Part shown: piece after piece, positions 10,091 through 18,777 of the stretch | How positions within the stretch are numbered: the stretch's first letter is position 1 | Layout of the letters: the number at the start of each line of letters is the position of its first letter | Assembly: GCA_904830895.1 (NCBI GenBank) | Contig: LR882958.1 | Location: 2,474,001 to 2,538,000, forward strand | Origin: Planktothrix rubescens CCAP 1459/22 | GTDB taxonomy: Bacteria > Cyanobacteriota > Cyanobacteriia > Cyanobacteriales > Microcoleaceae | Length of the DNA: 64,000 nt | Direction of reading: 5' to 3' | Program-made: the position numbers and the translations under genes | Notes under the pieces: model-generated | The model's database searches: none | What the model saw: the letters and a program-made list of their open reading frames with translations, nothing else | Told to the model about the DNA's origin: nothing

Positions 10091-10774
10091 TTATTCATGA
10101 ATTGAACCATCGGGCATAACAGCACCTTGTAAAATTACGGTTTCTAAGTGAACGCCTTCGAGATTTGCTCCTTGTAAATTGGCATTACTAAGATTAGTAA
10201 ATTGAGTGGCATCTCGAAATAATAGACTATTGACATCGGCAAAACTTAAATTACTATTTTCTAAATTAGCATATTGTAAATTTGTTCCCCGTAAACTGGC
10301 ATGGCTTAAATTAGTTTGACTTAAATTGGTTCCCCATAATCTTGCCCCTAACAATTTCGCTTTTTCTAAATTAGCCGATCTCAGATCAGCTAAAGTTAAA
10401 TTAACTTCCAATAAGCTCGACTGGGTTAAATTAGCTTCAGATAATTTAGCCTTGTTCAGATTTGCTCTTAATAAATTAGTATTTTCTAAGTTAGCTTGTC
10501 TTAAATCGGCTCCCGATAAGTTAGCATATTTTAAGTTAGCTTCTCTCAAATTAGCTTGTTTTAAATTGGCTCCTGATAAGTTGGTATTTGATAAATCTAA
10601 TCCCTGTAAATTAGCTCCTTCTAAGTTACAATATTTCCAAAGAGATGAATGACAATCTTTGGTTTCTAGCAATTGTTGAATTGTTTTCAAATTAGTCGCA
10701 TCGGCAGGCAATATCCAGCCCACCATTAAACTTAAAATTAACCCAATTTTAATCACGAAAGCAATTTCTTTCAT
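10091..10774 (-). CDS. Secreted or lumenal pentapeptide-repeat protein
   Basis: The protein is 227 residues from ATG 10774. The start is chosen there because MKEIAFVIKIGLILSLMVGW is a good signal peptide ending ILPADA; an upstream in-frame ATG at 10867 would bury it. Mature protein: a short ETKDCHSSLWKYC segment, two cysteines that could form a disulfide, then about 25 A(N/D)LXX repeats (EGANLQGLDLSNTNLSGANL and so on) forming a right-handed quadrilateral beta-helix. The fold is known; function is usually unknown and I see nothing that fixes it. Repeated TTAGC/TTAAATT words in the DNA produce shadow frames on the other strand. Confidence 0.85.
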   Translation of the reverse strand: MKEIAFVIKIGLILSLMVGWILPADATNLKTIQQLLETKDCHSSLWKYCNLEGANLQGLDLSNTNLSGANLKQANLREANLKYANLSGADLRQANLENTNLLRANLNKAKLSEANLTQSSLLEVNLTLADLRSANLEKAKLLGARLWGTNLSQTNLSHASLRGTNLQYANLENSNLSFADVNSLLFRDATQFTNLSNANLQGANLEGVHLETVILQGAVMPDGSIHE

Positions 10775-11021
10775 GGCATAACCTAGATATTGATGGCACT
10801 TCAACAAATTATAGTTTATCTCAAAATTGCCTCCTAGATGGTTAAACGGGTCTAAAAACACTCCCAATTGGGGGATAAGTCAGTCGTCCGACAAAAAAAT
10901 GTCGGGTACTGGGTCAGATGCTATCTATAGTTTAAATTAAAAATTACATCATTTTCTTGACTTATATCGAATTTTGTATCAAATTAGAAGGTAGGATTCT
11001 GGCTATACAAAGGACAGCAAA

Positions 11022-11528
11022 ATGCCGACAATTAACTCGACCTGGGATGACTTAATTCTCCAATGTGACGGGCGATATTTGACCAATGCAGAACTCAAGC
11101 CTCTGCATCAGTACGTTCAGACTTTAAATGCTCGCACCAAAACCTATGAAGTTCTACGGGTAAAATCAGCAGGTTTAATCAAACAAACCCTGAAGAAATT
11201 CATGTTTTCCCATCCAGAAATCATGGAAAAGCATTCAAAACGCTGTGTGTATGATATGTCAATGACGATGTGTCTGATGTCCGTGGCTTTATTACGCGAT
11301 GACCCGCACTTTTTTAAGGAATCTTTAATGTTATGGTTAGCCAATATTTTGGCAGCCCACGAAAAAAATACCCAATGTCTACAAGCCTATACCTATCTTC
11401 AAGAAGCCTTACAAGAACAATTGCCCAGTGTGTGTAATCAATTATTAAAGCCCTATATGGACATTATTTTAGAAGTTTTAGATACTCCCCCTAAACTATT
11501 AGCAAATGTCCAAAGAAGTGGGGTTTAA
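11022..11528 (+). CDS. Divergent phycobiliprotein-fold (phycobilisome-like) protein
   Basis: A 168-residue protein with the size and helix pattern of phycobiliprotein subunits, but strongly divergent. The key region KRCVYDMSMTMCLMSVALLRDD aligns with the chromophore helix of CpcA in this same window ([20 protein letters not shown]): the bilin-binding Cys (here C75) and the Asp three residues later (D78) are kept, while the intervening Arg is Tyr. The N-terminal TWDDLILQCDGRYLTNAELK and the C-terminal end differ from CpcA and CpcB. It is followed after 134 bases by a divergent linker-domain protein, so the two may be partners. It may be an allophycocyanin-like accessory subunit, a non-chromophorylated regulator or a stress sensor; the sequence does not decide. 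Confidence 0.75.
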   Translation: MPTINSTWDDLILQCDGRYLTNAELKPLHQYVQTLNARTKTYEVLRVKSAGLIKQTLKKFMFSHPEIMEKHSKRCVYDMSMTMCLMSVALLRDDPHFFKESLMLWLANILAAHEKNTQCLQAYTYLQEALQEQLPSVCNQLLKPYMDIILEVLDTPPKLLANVQRSGV

Positions 11529-11662
11529 ACCCGATTGATTTTGTATTGTATATCAGGGTGTTATTTGATTTCTAGCTACAGAAATTATAATTTCAATTGA
11601 TCATTTCATTGCCAATCACTCCAACTTAACTTTGAGTATTGATGCACACAGGAGTTTAATTT

Positions 11663-12460
11663 ATGTCCCTAACTCAACCGGTTACAACTCGTCATGATGC
11701 TTCCCCAGAAGAACGAGAGTTTGTTTTAAAACAAATTTATCAGCAAGTAATAGAACGTCAACTTTATGAGTTTGAACACAAGCAACTTGCGGATTTAGAA
11801 AAAGATTTTATCAAGGGGAAAATAGGGATTCGACATTTTTTAAAAAGTCTGGCGGTTCGTTCTGTCTATTTAGAGCATTTTTATGAAAATAGCTCTAATA
11901 TGAAATTCATTGAAAATGCTTGTAAACATTTTTTAGGACGAGCTCCGAGAAATAATCAAGAAATTCAGAAATGGGATGATATCTTAGTTCGCCGTGGCGT
12001 TGGCGCACTGGTTTCAGAAATAGTAGACTCGGAGGAATATCGTAAATCCTTTGGTTATTTTACTGTTCCCTATTGGCATGAACACCGTTATGAATCCGCG
12101 AGTGAATATATTGAAAATGAGCGTTTAGGTCATGAACACGCGGGACAAAGAGGCTGGGCAATTCCTAACCATTATCAACATGAATTACACATTGATTGTG
12201 ATGGCGGAACTTGTGTTCGAGAGGAGGATAAATTAACAGTTGAACCTATACAAAAAACCCAAGAAACCTTGGATTTTTCCTCGGATACAAAGATTACAGC
12301 CAGACATATTCAACGGCTATCAGCCTGTGTTAAGGAAATTACAGATATTCTCTCCCTGTATCCTCAACCTGTGAGTCAACAAGAGATTGAAACTGACCTT
12401 CAGCAAAAAGTGTTGGAGTATGTCAGTGCGACAAATGCCAGTTTACTGTTTAAAAATTAA
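11663..12460 (+). CDS. Divergent phycobilisome rod-linker-domain protein
   Basis: A 265-residue protein with a PBS-linker domain at about residues 14-145: EEREFVLKQIYQQVIERQLY, then KGKIGIRHFLKSLAVRSVYL, FIENACKHFLGRAPRNNQEI and SEEYRKSFGYFTVPYWHEHR follow the pattern of the CpcC linkers at 58-60 kb ([62 protein letters not shown]). The C-terminal 110 residues are unlike CpcC, CpcG or CpcD; they contain HIDCDGGTC and a helical tail. AGGAG lies before the ATG. Expression with the preceding phycobiliprotein-fold gene seems likely. It may be an attachment linker for that protein or an orphan linker that docks phycobilisomes elsewhere. Confidence 0.75.
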   Translation: MSLTQPVTTRHDASPEEREFVLKQIYQQVIERQLYEFEHKQLADLEKDFIKGKIGIRHFLKSLAVRSVYLEHFYENSSNMKFIENACKHFLGRAPRNNQEIQKWDDILVRRGVGALVSEIVDSEEYRKSFGYFTVPYWHEHRYESASEYIENERLGHEHAGQRGWAIPNHYQHELHIDCDGGTCVREEDKLTVEPIQKTQETLDFSSDTKITARHIQRLSACVKEITDILSLYPQPVSQQEIETDLQQKVLEYVSATNASLLFKN

Positions 12461-12464
12461 AACC

Positions 12465-12497
12465 AGGGTGGGCAACCCCCACCTTTGATTTTTCTAT
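12465..12497 (+). terminator. Rho-independent terminator after the linker-like gene
   Basis: The stem GGTGGG...CCCACC is followed by TTTGATTTTTCT within 5 bases of the linker-like stop codon, so the pair of phycobilisome-like genes probably ends here. Confidence 0.6.
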
Positions 12498-12540
12498 AGC
12501 AATATACTGATCAATTAAGAATTTATTTAAGTTTTATATT

Positions 12541-12903
12541 ATGCCAATTAACAAATATCTTCATACTGCAATTTTAGTCTCTAATTTAGAACAATCAGAA
12601 CATTTTTATAGTCAGGTTTTGGGCTTGGAAAAAGTTGAACGTCCGTTAAATTTTCCGGGGATTTGGTATCAAATTGGTGAGGTTCAAATTCATTTAATTC
12701 AAGCTGAAACTGTAATTAATGATCAAGTTAATGATGAGAAGTGGGGAAGAAATCGACATTTAGCTTTTTCGGTTGAGAATTTAGAAGCCGCAAAACAACA
12801 GCTAATTGCTGATAATTATTCGATTCAAATGAGTGCTTCTGGTCGGGCGGCATTATTTACAAAAGATCCCGATGGCAATATTATAGAATTAAATGAACAA
12901 TGA
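12541..12903 (+). CDS. VOC (glyoxalase/bleomycin-resistance fold) protein
   Basis: A 120-residue single-domain vicinal oxygen chelate protein. It shows the two beta-alpha-beta-beta-beta halves: YLHTAILVSNLEQSEHFYSQ with VLGLEKVERP first, then RHLAFSVENLEAAKQQLIAD and ending FTKDPDGNIIELNE. Likely metal ligands are the early His (H8), a His in the second half (RHLAF) and the final Glu, as in glyoxalase I-like and dioxygenase-like members. The substrate cannot be read from the sequence. Its stop overlaps the start of the next gene by 4 bases (ATGA), so both are translated together. Confidence 0.88.
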   Translation: MPINKYLHTAILVSNLEQSEHFYSQVLGLEKVERPLNFPGIWYQIGEVQIHLIQAETVINDQVNDEKWGRNRHLAFSVENLEAAKQQLIADNYSIQMSASGRAALFTKDPDGNIIELNEQ

Positions 12904-14195
12904 AAATTATTGCCTATTCTTATACCGATCCTTTGTTTGAACAGCCTCCTGATCGGATGATTTGGGGATGGGAAGTGGATCGGGTTTATCAGGATTTAGG
13001 GGGAAGACAGGAACTCGAAGACTTGTTACAAGATTGTAATTTAGAAGCACCGGATTATTTATTAATTCGACGGTTAGAGGAGTTGGGAAATTCCGTTTTA
13101 GAGGTGAGCGATCGCTTACAACAATTAGAATCTTTCCAGATTAATATTATTGCCATTGAGTCGGATTTTAAGACCTCTGTAGGTGAAATTAATCGTTCCG
13201 ATTTAATCCAATTATTTATAGAAATTCAAAATCGCCAACGCAGTCGCCGCATTTGTCACGGACACGCTAAAAATAGAATTAAAGCCTTACCTCCGCCAGG
13301 GAAAGCACCTTATGGATATCGACGGGGAAAAGAGCGTTATATTTTAGATCGGAGTGTTTCACCTATTGTTAAAGAGTTTTTTGATCGATTTTTAATTTAT
13401 GGATCTTTGCGGGGTGCGGTGCGACATTTAGAAAAACGTTATGGGAAAAAAATATCAGTAACTACCGGAAGAAGATGGTTAACAAATCCCGTTTATCGAG
13501 GGGATTTAGAATATAAAAATGGAGAGATTATTTCTAATACCCATCCTCCAATTATTTCCAGAGATGAAGCCGCCCAGGTGGATCGATTATTACGGCGAAA
13601 TCAACGACTTCCCCCTCGAACAGCCAGTGCACCGCGTTCTTTAGCGGGGTTAGTTAATTGTGGAGAATGTCAATCTTTAATGACTGTTGCCCGGGTTACA
13701 ACCTATCGGAAAGACAGGGAATATTTATATTTACGTCCGATAAATTGTCCGAAAAATCCTAAGTGTAAAGCCCTATCTTATCAAATGGGATTAGAGTTAA
13801 CTATTAAACGCATTTGTCAAGATTTACCGCAAGCGGTTTCTGGTTTGAATTTACCAGATTTACAGATAGTTAAACAAGGTATTATTCAGGAGATTAATCA
13901 CAAACAAAATATTTTATTACAAATTCCCGATTTATTAACTTCTGGAATATTGGATTTAGAAACAGCAGATTTAAGAAGTTATAAACTGCGGATAGAAATT
14001 GCTCAGTTACAAGGAAAGTTAGCAGAACTTCTCCCAGTTAATTTAAAAGAAACGGCGCAGGCGGTTTGTATTCCACAGTTTTGGTTGGATTTATCGGAAA
14101 CTGAACGAAGATTTTATTTTAGAGAATTTATTAGAACAATTGAGATTATTCGAGAGGGAGATAACTGGGACTTAAAGGTTGTCTTTATTTTTTGA
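12900..14195 (+). CDS. Serine-recombinase-like protein with degenerate catalytic motifs
   Basis: A 431-residue protein with the architecture of large serine recombinases: an N-terminal resolvase-like region (1-115), a recombinase domain (GKAPYGYRRGKERYILDRSV, then TGRRWLTNPVYRGDLEYKNG), a zinc-ribbon with cysteines in VNCGECQSLM and INCPKNPKCKALSY, and a C-terminal coiled-coil-like tail. The catalytic region looks inactivated. Where active enzymes have a YxRVS-type serine motif this protein has IAYSYTDPLFEQ, and where they have LDRLxRS it has LEELGNS, so both motif arginines are missing. It is transcribed from a 4-base overlap with a VOC gene, not flanked by evident att sites, and looks resident rather than mobile. 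A domesticated DNA-binding role is an inference. Confidence 0.75.
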   Translation: MKIIAYSYTDPLFEQPPDRMIWGWEVDRVYQDLGGRQELEDLLQDCNLEAPDYLLIRRLEELGNSVLEVSDRLQQLESFQINIIAIESDFKTSVGEINRSDLIQLFIEIQNRQRSRRICHGHAKNRIKALPPPGKAPYGYRRGKERYILDRSVSPIVKEFFDRFLIYGSLRGAVRHLEKRYGKKISVTTGRRWLTNPVYRGDLEYKNGEIISNTHPPIISRDEAAQVDRLLRRNQRLPPRTASAPRSLAGLVNCGECQSLMTVARVTTYRKDREYLYLRPINCPKNPKCKALSYQMGLELTIKRICQDLPQAVSGLNLPDLQIVKQGIIQEINHKQNILLQIPDLLTSGILDLETADLRSYKLRIEIAQLQGKLAELLPVNLKETAQAVCIPQFWLDLSETERRFYFREFIRTIEIIREGDNWDLKVVFIF

Positions 14196-14196
14196 T

Positions 14197-14640
14197 TCAA
14201 TTTTGTTGTAATAGTTGTTGATTTTGTTCCATAAGTTTCTTTTTTAAGTTACAAATGGTTAACTGATTTTTCACCCGAGCCAAGACCTCATCCACTTTAA
14301 AAGGTTTGGTAATATAATCTACCCCTCCAGCAGAAAAGGCTTGCATAATATCTTCAATTTGATTCAGCGCACTAATAAAAATGATCGGAATCTCATGGGT
14401 TTCTAAATTTGATTTTAGCTGACGACATAACTCATACCCATTGACACCCGGCATCCGAATATCTAATAAAATTACATCCGGTTTCAGACTCTCAATTGCT
14501 ATCATTGCCATGGGCGCGTTTATGGCTTTGCGAACATAATATCCCTGTTGATTTAACAAGGCAGATAAAACTCGAATATTATCGGGTTCATCATCCACAA
14601 TCAGCAAATTGCTATGAGAACTAATAATGTCTTGATTCAT
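14197..14640 (-). CDS. Single-domain response regulator
   Basis: A 147-residue CheY-like receiver protein. Conserved residues are the acidic pair D16-D17 (LLIVDDEP), the phospho-acceptor D60 (VILLDIRMP), the Ser/Thr in FISAL and the Lys in ITKPF. There is no output domain, only a short Gln-rich helical tail (LKKKLMEQNQQLLQQN). It follows a REC-GGDEF-EAL gene after 3 bases, so the two form one operon and probably one signalling chain. A histidine kinase partner is not in the neighbourhood. Confidence 0.92.
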   Translation of the reverse strand: MNQDIISSHSNLLIVDDEPDNIRVLSALLNQQGYYVRKAINAPMAMIAIESLKPDVILLDIRMPGVNGYELCRQLKSNLETHEIPIIFISALNQIEDIMQAFSAGGVDYITKPFKVDEVLARVKNQLTICNLKKKLMEQNQQLLQQN

Positions 14641-14643
14641 AAT

Positions 14644-16440
14644 TTACCACTGGGGAGTTAAGGATAAAAGATTGATCAATTCTTCTCCGGGTAGAGGTTT
14701 AGCAAAGAAATATCCCTGACCAAATCCACAGTCTAATTCCCTGAGTATTTTCAATTGATCAACTAATTCAATTCCTTCAGCAACGACATTCATATTCATG
14801 GTTTTAGCTAAACTAATAATCACAGGAATTAAGCCGATATTTTCCGATGTTAGGTTTAGTCTTTGCACGAAGGATTTATCAATTTTTAGGGTATCAACAG
14901 GAAAAGAATGCAGATAACTTAGAGAGGAATAACCCGTCCCAAAATCATCAATACTAATTAAAATGCGACGTTTTCTGAGTTCTTTAAGAATAGTAGCAAC
15001 GTCCTGATGATTGTCCATAATTGCACTTTCGGTAATTTCCAGTTTTAAACAGTCGGGGGAAAGTTGACTATGCTCTAAAACTTGATCAATTTGTTCTAAT
15101 AAATTGGGTTGAGCAAACTGTTTTACGGATAAATTAACACTGACAAATAAATTGGGATCAATTGAATTTTGTTGTTGCCAAGTTCGTAATTGATGACAAG
15201 ATTCTGATAAAACCCAATAGCCAATCGCTGTAATTAAACCGGTTTCTTCAGCAATAGGAATAAATAAACCCGGTGGGATTAATCCCCGTTTGGGATGACG
15301 CCATCTGACTAACGCTTCAAACCCGGAAATTCTGCCTGTAATTAAAGAGACAATGGGTTGATAATGGACAACTAATTCCTCTTGTTCAATCCCACGACGT
15401 AAATCCGTTTCTAACTGTAATCGTTCTAAAGCGGCGGTGTGCATCACCGGATCAAATAGATGATATTGTCCTTTACCTAGGGCTTTGGCTCGGTACATTG
15501 CCGTATCTGCATCTCGGAGTAAATGTTCCGGTTCGTTATATTCACAATTACCGATCACAATACCAATACTGGCATTAATAAAAATCTCGTGTCGTTCTAA
15601 GTTAAAGGTTTGAGAAAAACACTGTAAAATTTGATCTGATAGTGTGGTTACATCATGAAAGTTGGGAATTTCTGTTAATAAAATTGCGAATTCATCGCCT
15701 CCCAAACGAGCTAATGTATTTTGGGGTTTAACATAACAGCTAAGACGGTGAGCAATTAAAATTAAGAGTTCATCTCCAACTAAATGACCCAAGGAATCAT
15801 TCACTACTTTAAAGCGATCGCAATCTAAAAATAACACCGCAAACTGATAGTTCAGATTAGCTTTTGCCTGATGAATAGATCGGCGTAAATCCGTCATCAA
15901 TAAAGCCCGATTAGGCAAGCCTGTTAGGGAATCATGCAGTGCCATTTCTAATAGTTGAGTGTTGGCTACTTCTAATTCCTGAGTGCGTTCTTTAACCCGG
16001 GCTTCTAGTTCCGCATTCAAGACCCGAATCTCTAATTCCGCGGCTCGTAAAGCCAATTGATTTTGAACTCTGATTAAGACTTCTTCAAACTGGAAAGGTT
16101 TGGTAATATAGTCCACACCTCCAACTTGAAAGCCTTTAACTTTATCGAGAACATCATCTAAAGCACTCAAAAAAATAATTGGGATTTCTGCGGTTTTAGC
16201 ATCGGCTTTCAGATTTTGGCAAACCTCATAACCATCCATCTCCGGCATCATAATATCTAGGAGAATTAAGTCGGGAGCAACGGTTTGAACCGCGGTTAAA
16301 GCCATGGGCCCACTCAAAGCTTTACGCACATTATATCCCTGACAAGTCAGCATTCGGGACAATAAATGCAGGTTATCCGGGGTATCATCAACGATGAGAA
16401 TATCTTCCGTTTTTGTGGGATCAAGGTTGTAATGATTCAT
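14644..16440 (-). CDS. REC-GGDEF-EAL cyclic-di-GMP signalling protein
   Basis: A 598-residue response regulator counted from ATG 16440 (MNHYNLDPTK); an in-frame ATG 24 codons earlier adds a low-complexity leader and is less likely. Order: receiver domain (D18-D19, phospho-acceptor D62, TKPF lysine), a coiled-coil linker (LEARVKERTQELEVANTQLL), GGDEF domain with intact RLGGDEF active-site loop, and EAL domain with intact EALVRW, ITESAIMDN, DDFGTGYSSL and LKIDKSFV motifs. Both cyclic-di-GMP synthesis and degradation motifs are complete, so either activity or switching is possible. Cytoplasmic, with no membrane segment. It is co-transcribed with the single-domain regulator that follows. Confidence 0.94.
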   Translation of the reverse strand: MNHYNLDPTKTEDILIVDDTPDNLHLLSRMLTCQGYNVRKALSGPMALTAVQTVAPDLILLDIMMPEMDGYEVCQNLKADAKTAEIPIIFLSALDDVLDKVKGFQVGGVDYITKPFQFEEVLIRVQNQLALRAAELEIRVLNAELEARVKERTQELEVANTQLLEMALHDSLTGLPNRALLMTDLRRSIHQAKANLNYQFAVLFLDCDRFKVVNDSLGHLVGDELLILIAHRLSCYVKPQNTLARLGGDEFAILLTEIPNFHDVTTLSDQILQCFSQTFNLERHEIFINASIGIVIGNCEYNEPEHLLRDADTAMYRAKALGKGQYHLFDPVMHTAALERLQLETDLRRGIEQEELVVHYQPIVSLITGRISGFEALVRWRHPKRGLIPPGLFIPIAEETGLITAIGYWVLSESCHQLRTWQQQNSIDPNLFVSVNLSVKQFAQPNLLEQIDQVLEHSQLSPDCLKLEITESAIMDNHQDVATILKELRKRRILISIDDFGTGYSSLSYLHSFPVDTLKIDKSFVQRLNLTSENIGLIPVIISLAKTMNMNVVAEGIELVDQLKILRELDCGFGQGYFFAKPLPGEELINLLSLTPQW

Positions 16441-16641
16441 TTGGCAATTAGATAAGATAGGGGATGGATTGAGGCTTGGGGACTTTGATCCTAGAAATAA
16501 TCCATATCCCAAAGCTCGTGTTCTTTAATAATCCTTCATATTAAAATATAGTTTACGATTATAACATTTTTTTGCTACTTAACTCAAGCCCGTTGAATTG
16601 TGATCCGATTAACATTTATATCAAGGTTTATAAAAACAATA

Positions 16642-18252
16642 TTAATCAGGAATAGATACCTCTGGCCGATCTTTTTTCTGTTCTTGCTTTTGAATATTAG
16701 GTAATTTGAAAAGTACACCAACTAAAAACCAATAATAAACCGCTACTGGATCGGTATCCAGAGGATACCAGTAGGGATTATAACTAATTAAAACAATAAA
16801 AATCCAGAAAATAATTCCATAGCCCCACAGACTATTATCCTGTAATTGATGATAGGATTTAAACCCTAAAACCGTAATATTAGTTACTAAGAACAAGAAA
16901 GCAGCTACTCCAAATGGCCCAATTTCATAGAACAATTTAGGATAATAGGCTTCAATTAATCGAATTTTTCCTAATCCTCGGGCTGAAGTTGTAGCTTGCC
17001 CTAAACCATTACCTAAAAAGCCTCGATGGGCTTCCAAACTCAAATTAGTTTGCTTGGTTAAAAACACCGCCGGAGGATCGGCATTCCAACGTCCAATAAA
17101 GTTATCGACCCTTTCGGTCATGATTTCGGGTGCAACAATCCAGGTTCCCATGATAAAAACCAACATCCCCAAAACAATCACTAAAACTCGCTTAATTCTT
17201 GAAATGTGACTGGTGACAACCAGTAGTAAAATCACAATTGATGGAGAGGCTAAAAGGGCCGTTCTCTGACCGGAAACAATGGCATTTAGAATCACTAAAG
17301 CCAAGGTAACTAAACCTGTGAAACGCCAACGTAATTTGGGATCACTAAAGGATGTAGCAAAACAAAAAAACGTACTGGAAACTAAAAACCAAGCCCAATG
17401 CCAGGGGGCAACAAAAGTTCCGGGTAAACGAATAAAATTTTCTGCGGGTAAATATCCCAAAGCCCCTCCTACCAAACATTTTCGCTGCACATTTGCCCTC
17501 AATAATAAATGTTCGGGTAAACCCGTATTATCAGGGCAGTATCCGCTAACAACTAATCCAAATTGAATTAATCCTAAAATGCAGCAAATTAAGATTAAAA
17601 TGACTTGTAACCGAGTAAAAAATTCTAGATCTTGACGATGACGAATTAGATAATAACCACAGGTGATCAGGGGAATATATCCGATTAAAACTTTTAAGCC
17701 AAACAGTCCTACAGCAAAGGGTTGATTATCCGTTGTCCCGTGTTTCTGTAGGACACCATTAACAGCAATTAATGTAACGATCGCAATTATAAATAAAATT
17801 AACAGAGGAATTTTAAGTTGCGGGGGATTAATTAGGGGTAACTTTTTTTTCCTTAATTCCACAACCAAACCGATTAATGCGGGTATATACAACCCATCTT
17901 TGGCTAAATGAAATAGATAATGATCGTTACCCACCCAATAAGAAATCGTCCCCGCAAAAGGTAAATAAATTAAAAAAGCCCATAATCCTTGACGGGGATA
18001 GCGCCAACAAAGCGCCATAATGATCAGAGCCAAAGTGATCAGGGTGATGGTAATTGCACTCAACCCATTGGCAAAAAGCAGTAGTCCGACTAACAATCCT
18101 ACTGCGCTGACGATGCCCAAAAACCGCAGAAAATCCGATCTCGTGGCGGAGATATTTTCACTCTCAATAACAGGACAGGGGACTTGATTAAGTTCAGGGT
18201 TATCTTGACCCAGAAGTGATGATTTTTCAGGGGGGCTGTGGAAGTTAGACAT
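16642..18252 (-). CDS. O-antigen ligase/polymerase-like membrane protein
   Basis: A 536-residue protein with about ten to twelve membrane spans and a long periplasmic loop before the last third, the layout of the Wzy/WaaL (O-antigen ligase) superfamily. The segment GTFVAPWHWAWFLVS and the stretch IVSGQRTALLASPSIVILLL carry the polar/Arg positions typical of the fold. Members polymerise or transfer surface polysaccharide. No glycosyltransferases are adjacent, so its glycan is unknown. A 75-residue protein gene ends 14 bases upstream and is probably in the same transcript. Confidence 0.8.
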   Translation of the reverse strand: MSNFHSPPEKSSLLGQDNPELNQVPCPVIESENISATRSDFLRFLGIVSAVGLLVGLLLFANGLSAITITLITLALIIMALCWRYPRQGLWAFLIYLPFAGTISYWVGNDHYLFHLAKDGLYIPALIGLVVELRKKKLPLINPPQLKIPLLILFIIAIVTLIAVNGVLQKHGTTDNQPFAVGLFGLKVLIGYIPLITCGYYLIRHRQDLEFFTRLQVILILICCILGLIQFGLVVSGYCPDNTGLPEHLLLRANVQRKCLVGGALGYLPAENFIRLPGTFVAPWHWAWFLVSSTFFCFATSFSDPKLRWRFTGLVTLALVILNAIVSGQRTALLASPSIVILLLVVTSHISRIKRVLVIVLGMLVFIMGTWIVAPEIMTERVDNFIGRWNADPPAVFLTKQTNLSLEAHRGFLGNGLGQATTSARGLGKIRLIEAYYPKLFYEIGPFGVAAFLFLVTNITVLGFKSYHQLQDNSLWGYGIIFWIFIVLISYNPYWYPLDTDPVAVYYWFLVGVLFKLPNIQKQEQKKDRPEVSIPD

Positions 18253-18265
18253 CAGGGGCTAATAG

Positions 18266-18493
18266 TTATTTCCAACGTCGAGAAATTCTGGCTTCCCAAA
18301 GTTCCTGTACTCGCTGTTGCTCAGGAAAGGAAAGTTGTTCAAAAGCCTGCATAATCTCTAAATGGGTATGATCAATAATCAAAGCTGTGAGTTCACCCAC
18401 CGTTTCAGCTTGTAATAAAGCTGATTGCAACAGTTGATTTTCAAGGGTGTGCAGATTCAGTTTTTTTTCTAAAGGTAAAAGTGTTGTTGCCAT
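18266..18493 (-). CDS. Small helical protein, unrecognised
   Basis: A 75-residue, probably all-helical soluble protein (MATTLLPLEKKLNLHTLENQ to ELWEARISRRWK) that lies directly upstream of the O-antigen-ligase-like gene with a 13-base gap. It has no cysteines, signal peptide or membrane segment. It looks like a real cyanobacterial small protein because of its clear start and tight spacing; function unknown. Confidence 0.6.
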   Translation of the reverse strand: MATTLLPLEKKLNLHTLENQLLQSALLQAETVGELTALIIDHTHLEIMQAFEQLSFPEQQRVQELWEARISRRWK

Positions 18494-18572
18494 CGGATTT
18501 CAAACAAAAGATTACAGAACATTCAAAATAGGGGGGATTTTACTGCCGAAATCAGCGAGAGAATCACTCTAA

Positions 18573-18680
18573 CTATAGCACCCCCAATAGGGTAACGCTA
18601 ACCAGAAAACTGATGGCAAATCCTAAAGTACGTTTTTCATCGGCTTGGTAAGACGTTACAGTGTGGGCTTTTGAATTCAT
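18573..18680 (-). CDS. Possible 35-residue single-span membrane microprotein
   Basis: Minus-strand frame from ATG 18680 to TAG at 18573-18575, encoding MNSKAHTVTSYQADEKRTLG then a hydrophobic C-terminal span FAISFLVSVTLLGVL. The polar head plus one membrane helix is the form of small photosynthetic-complex subunits, but I cannot match it to Psb, Pet, Psa or Ndh peptides. TATAAT lies directly before the start codon, so a ribosome site is not evident and a near-leaderless message would be needed. It is too short for statistical confidence. Confidence 0.4.
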   Translation of the reverse strand: MNSKAHTVTSYQADEKRTLGFAISFLVSVTLLGVL

Positions 18681-18745
18681 TGATTATAGCAAGAGGTAAT
18701 CTTGATCTGGGAATTTTTGAGGAAAAGTCTGAACCGGAATACGAT

Positions 18746-18771
18746 AATTAAAAAGGTGGCTTACGCCACCC
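18746..18771 (-). terminator. Terminator after the DUF1517 gene
   Basis: On the minus strand GGTGGCGTAAGCCACC forms a 6-base-pair stem followed by TTTTTAATT, 7 bases past the stop codon of the DUF1517 gene. Confidence 0.75.
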
Positions 18772-18777
18772 AACGGA

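Noticed and set aside
10326-10652. 108-residue plus-strand frame opposite the pentapeptide-repeat gene.
   Set aside because: It is the antisense reading of the pentapeptide repeats, giving a repetitive NKLAxFKLA pattern without independent support.
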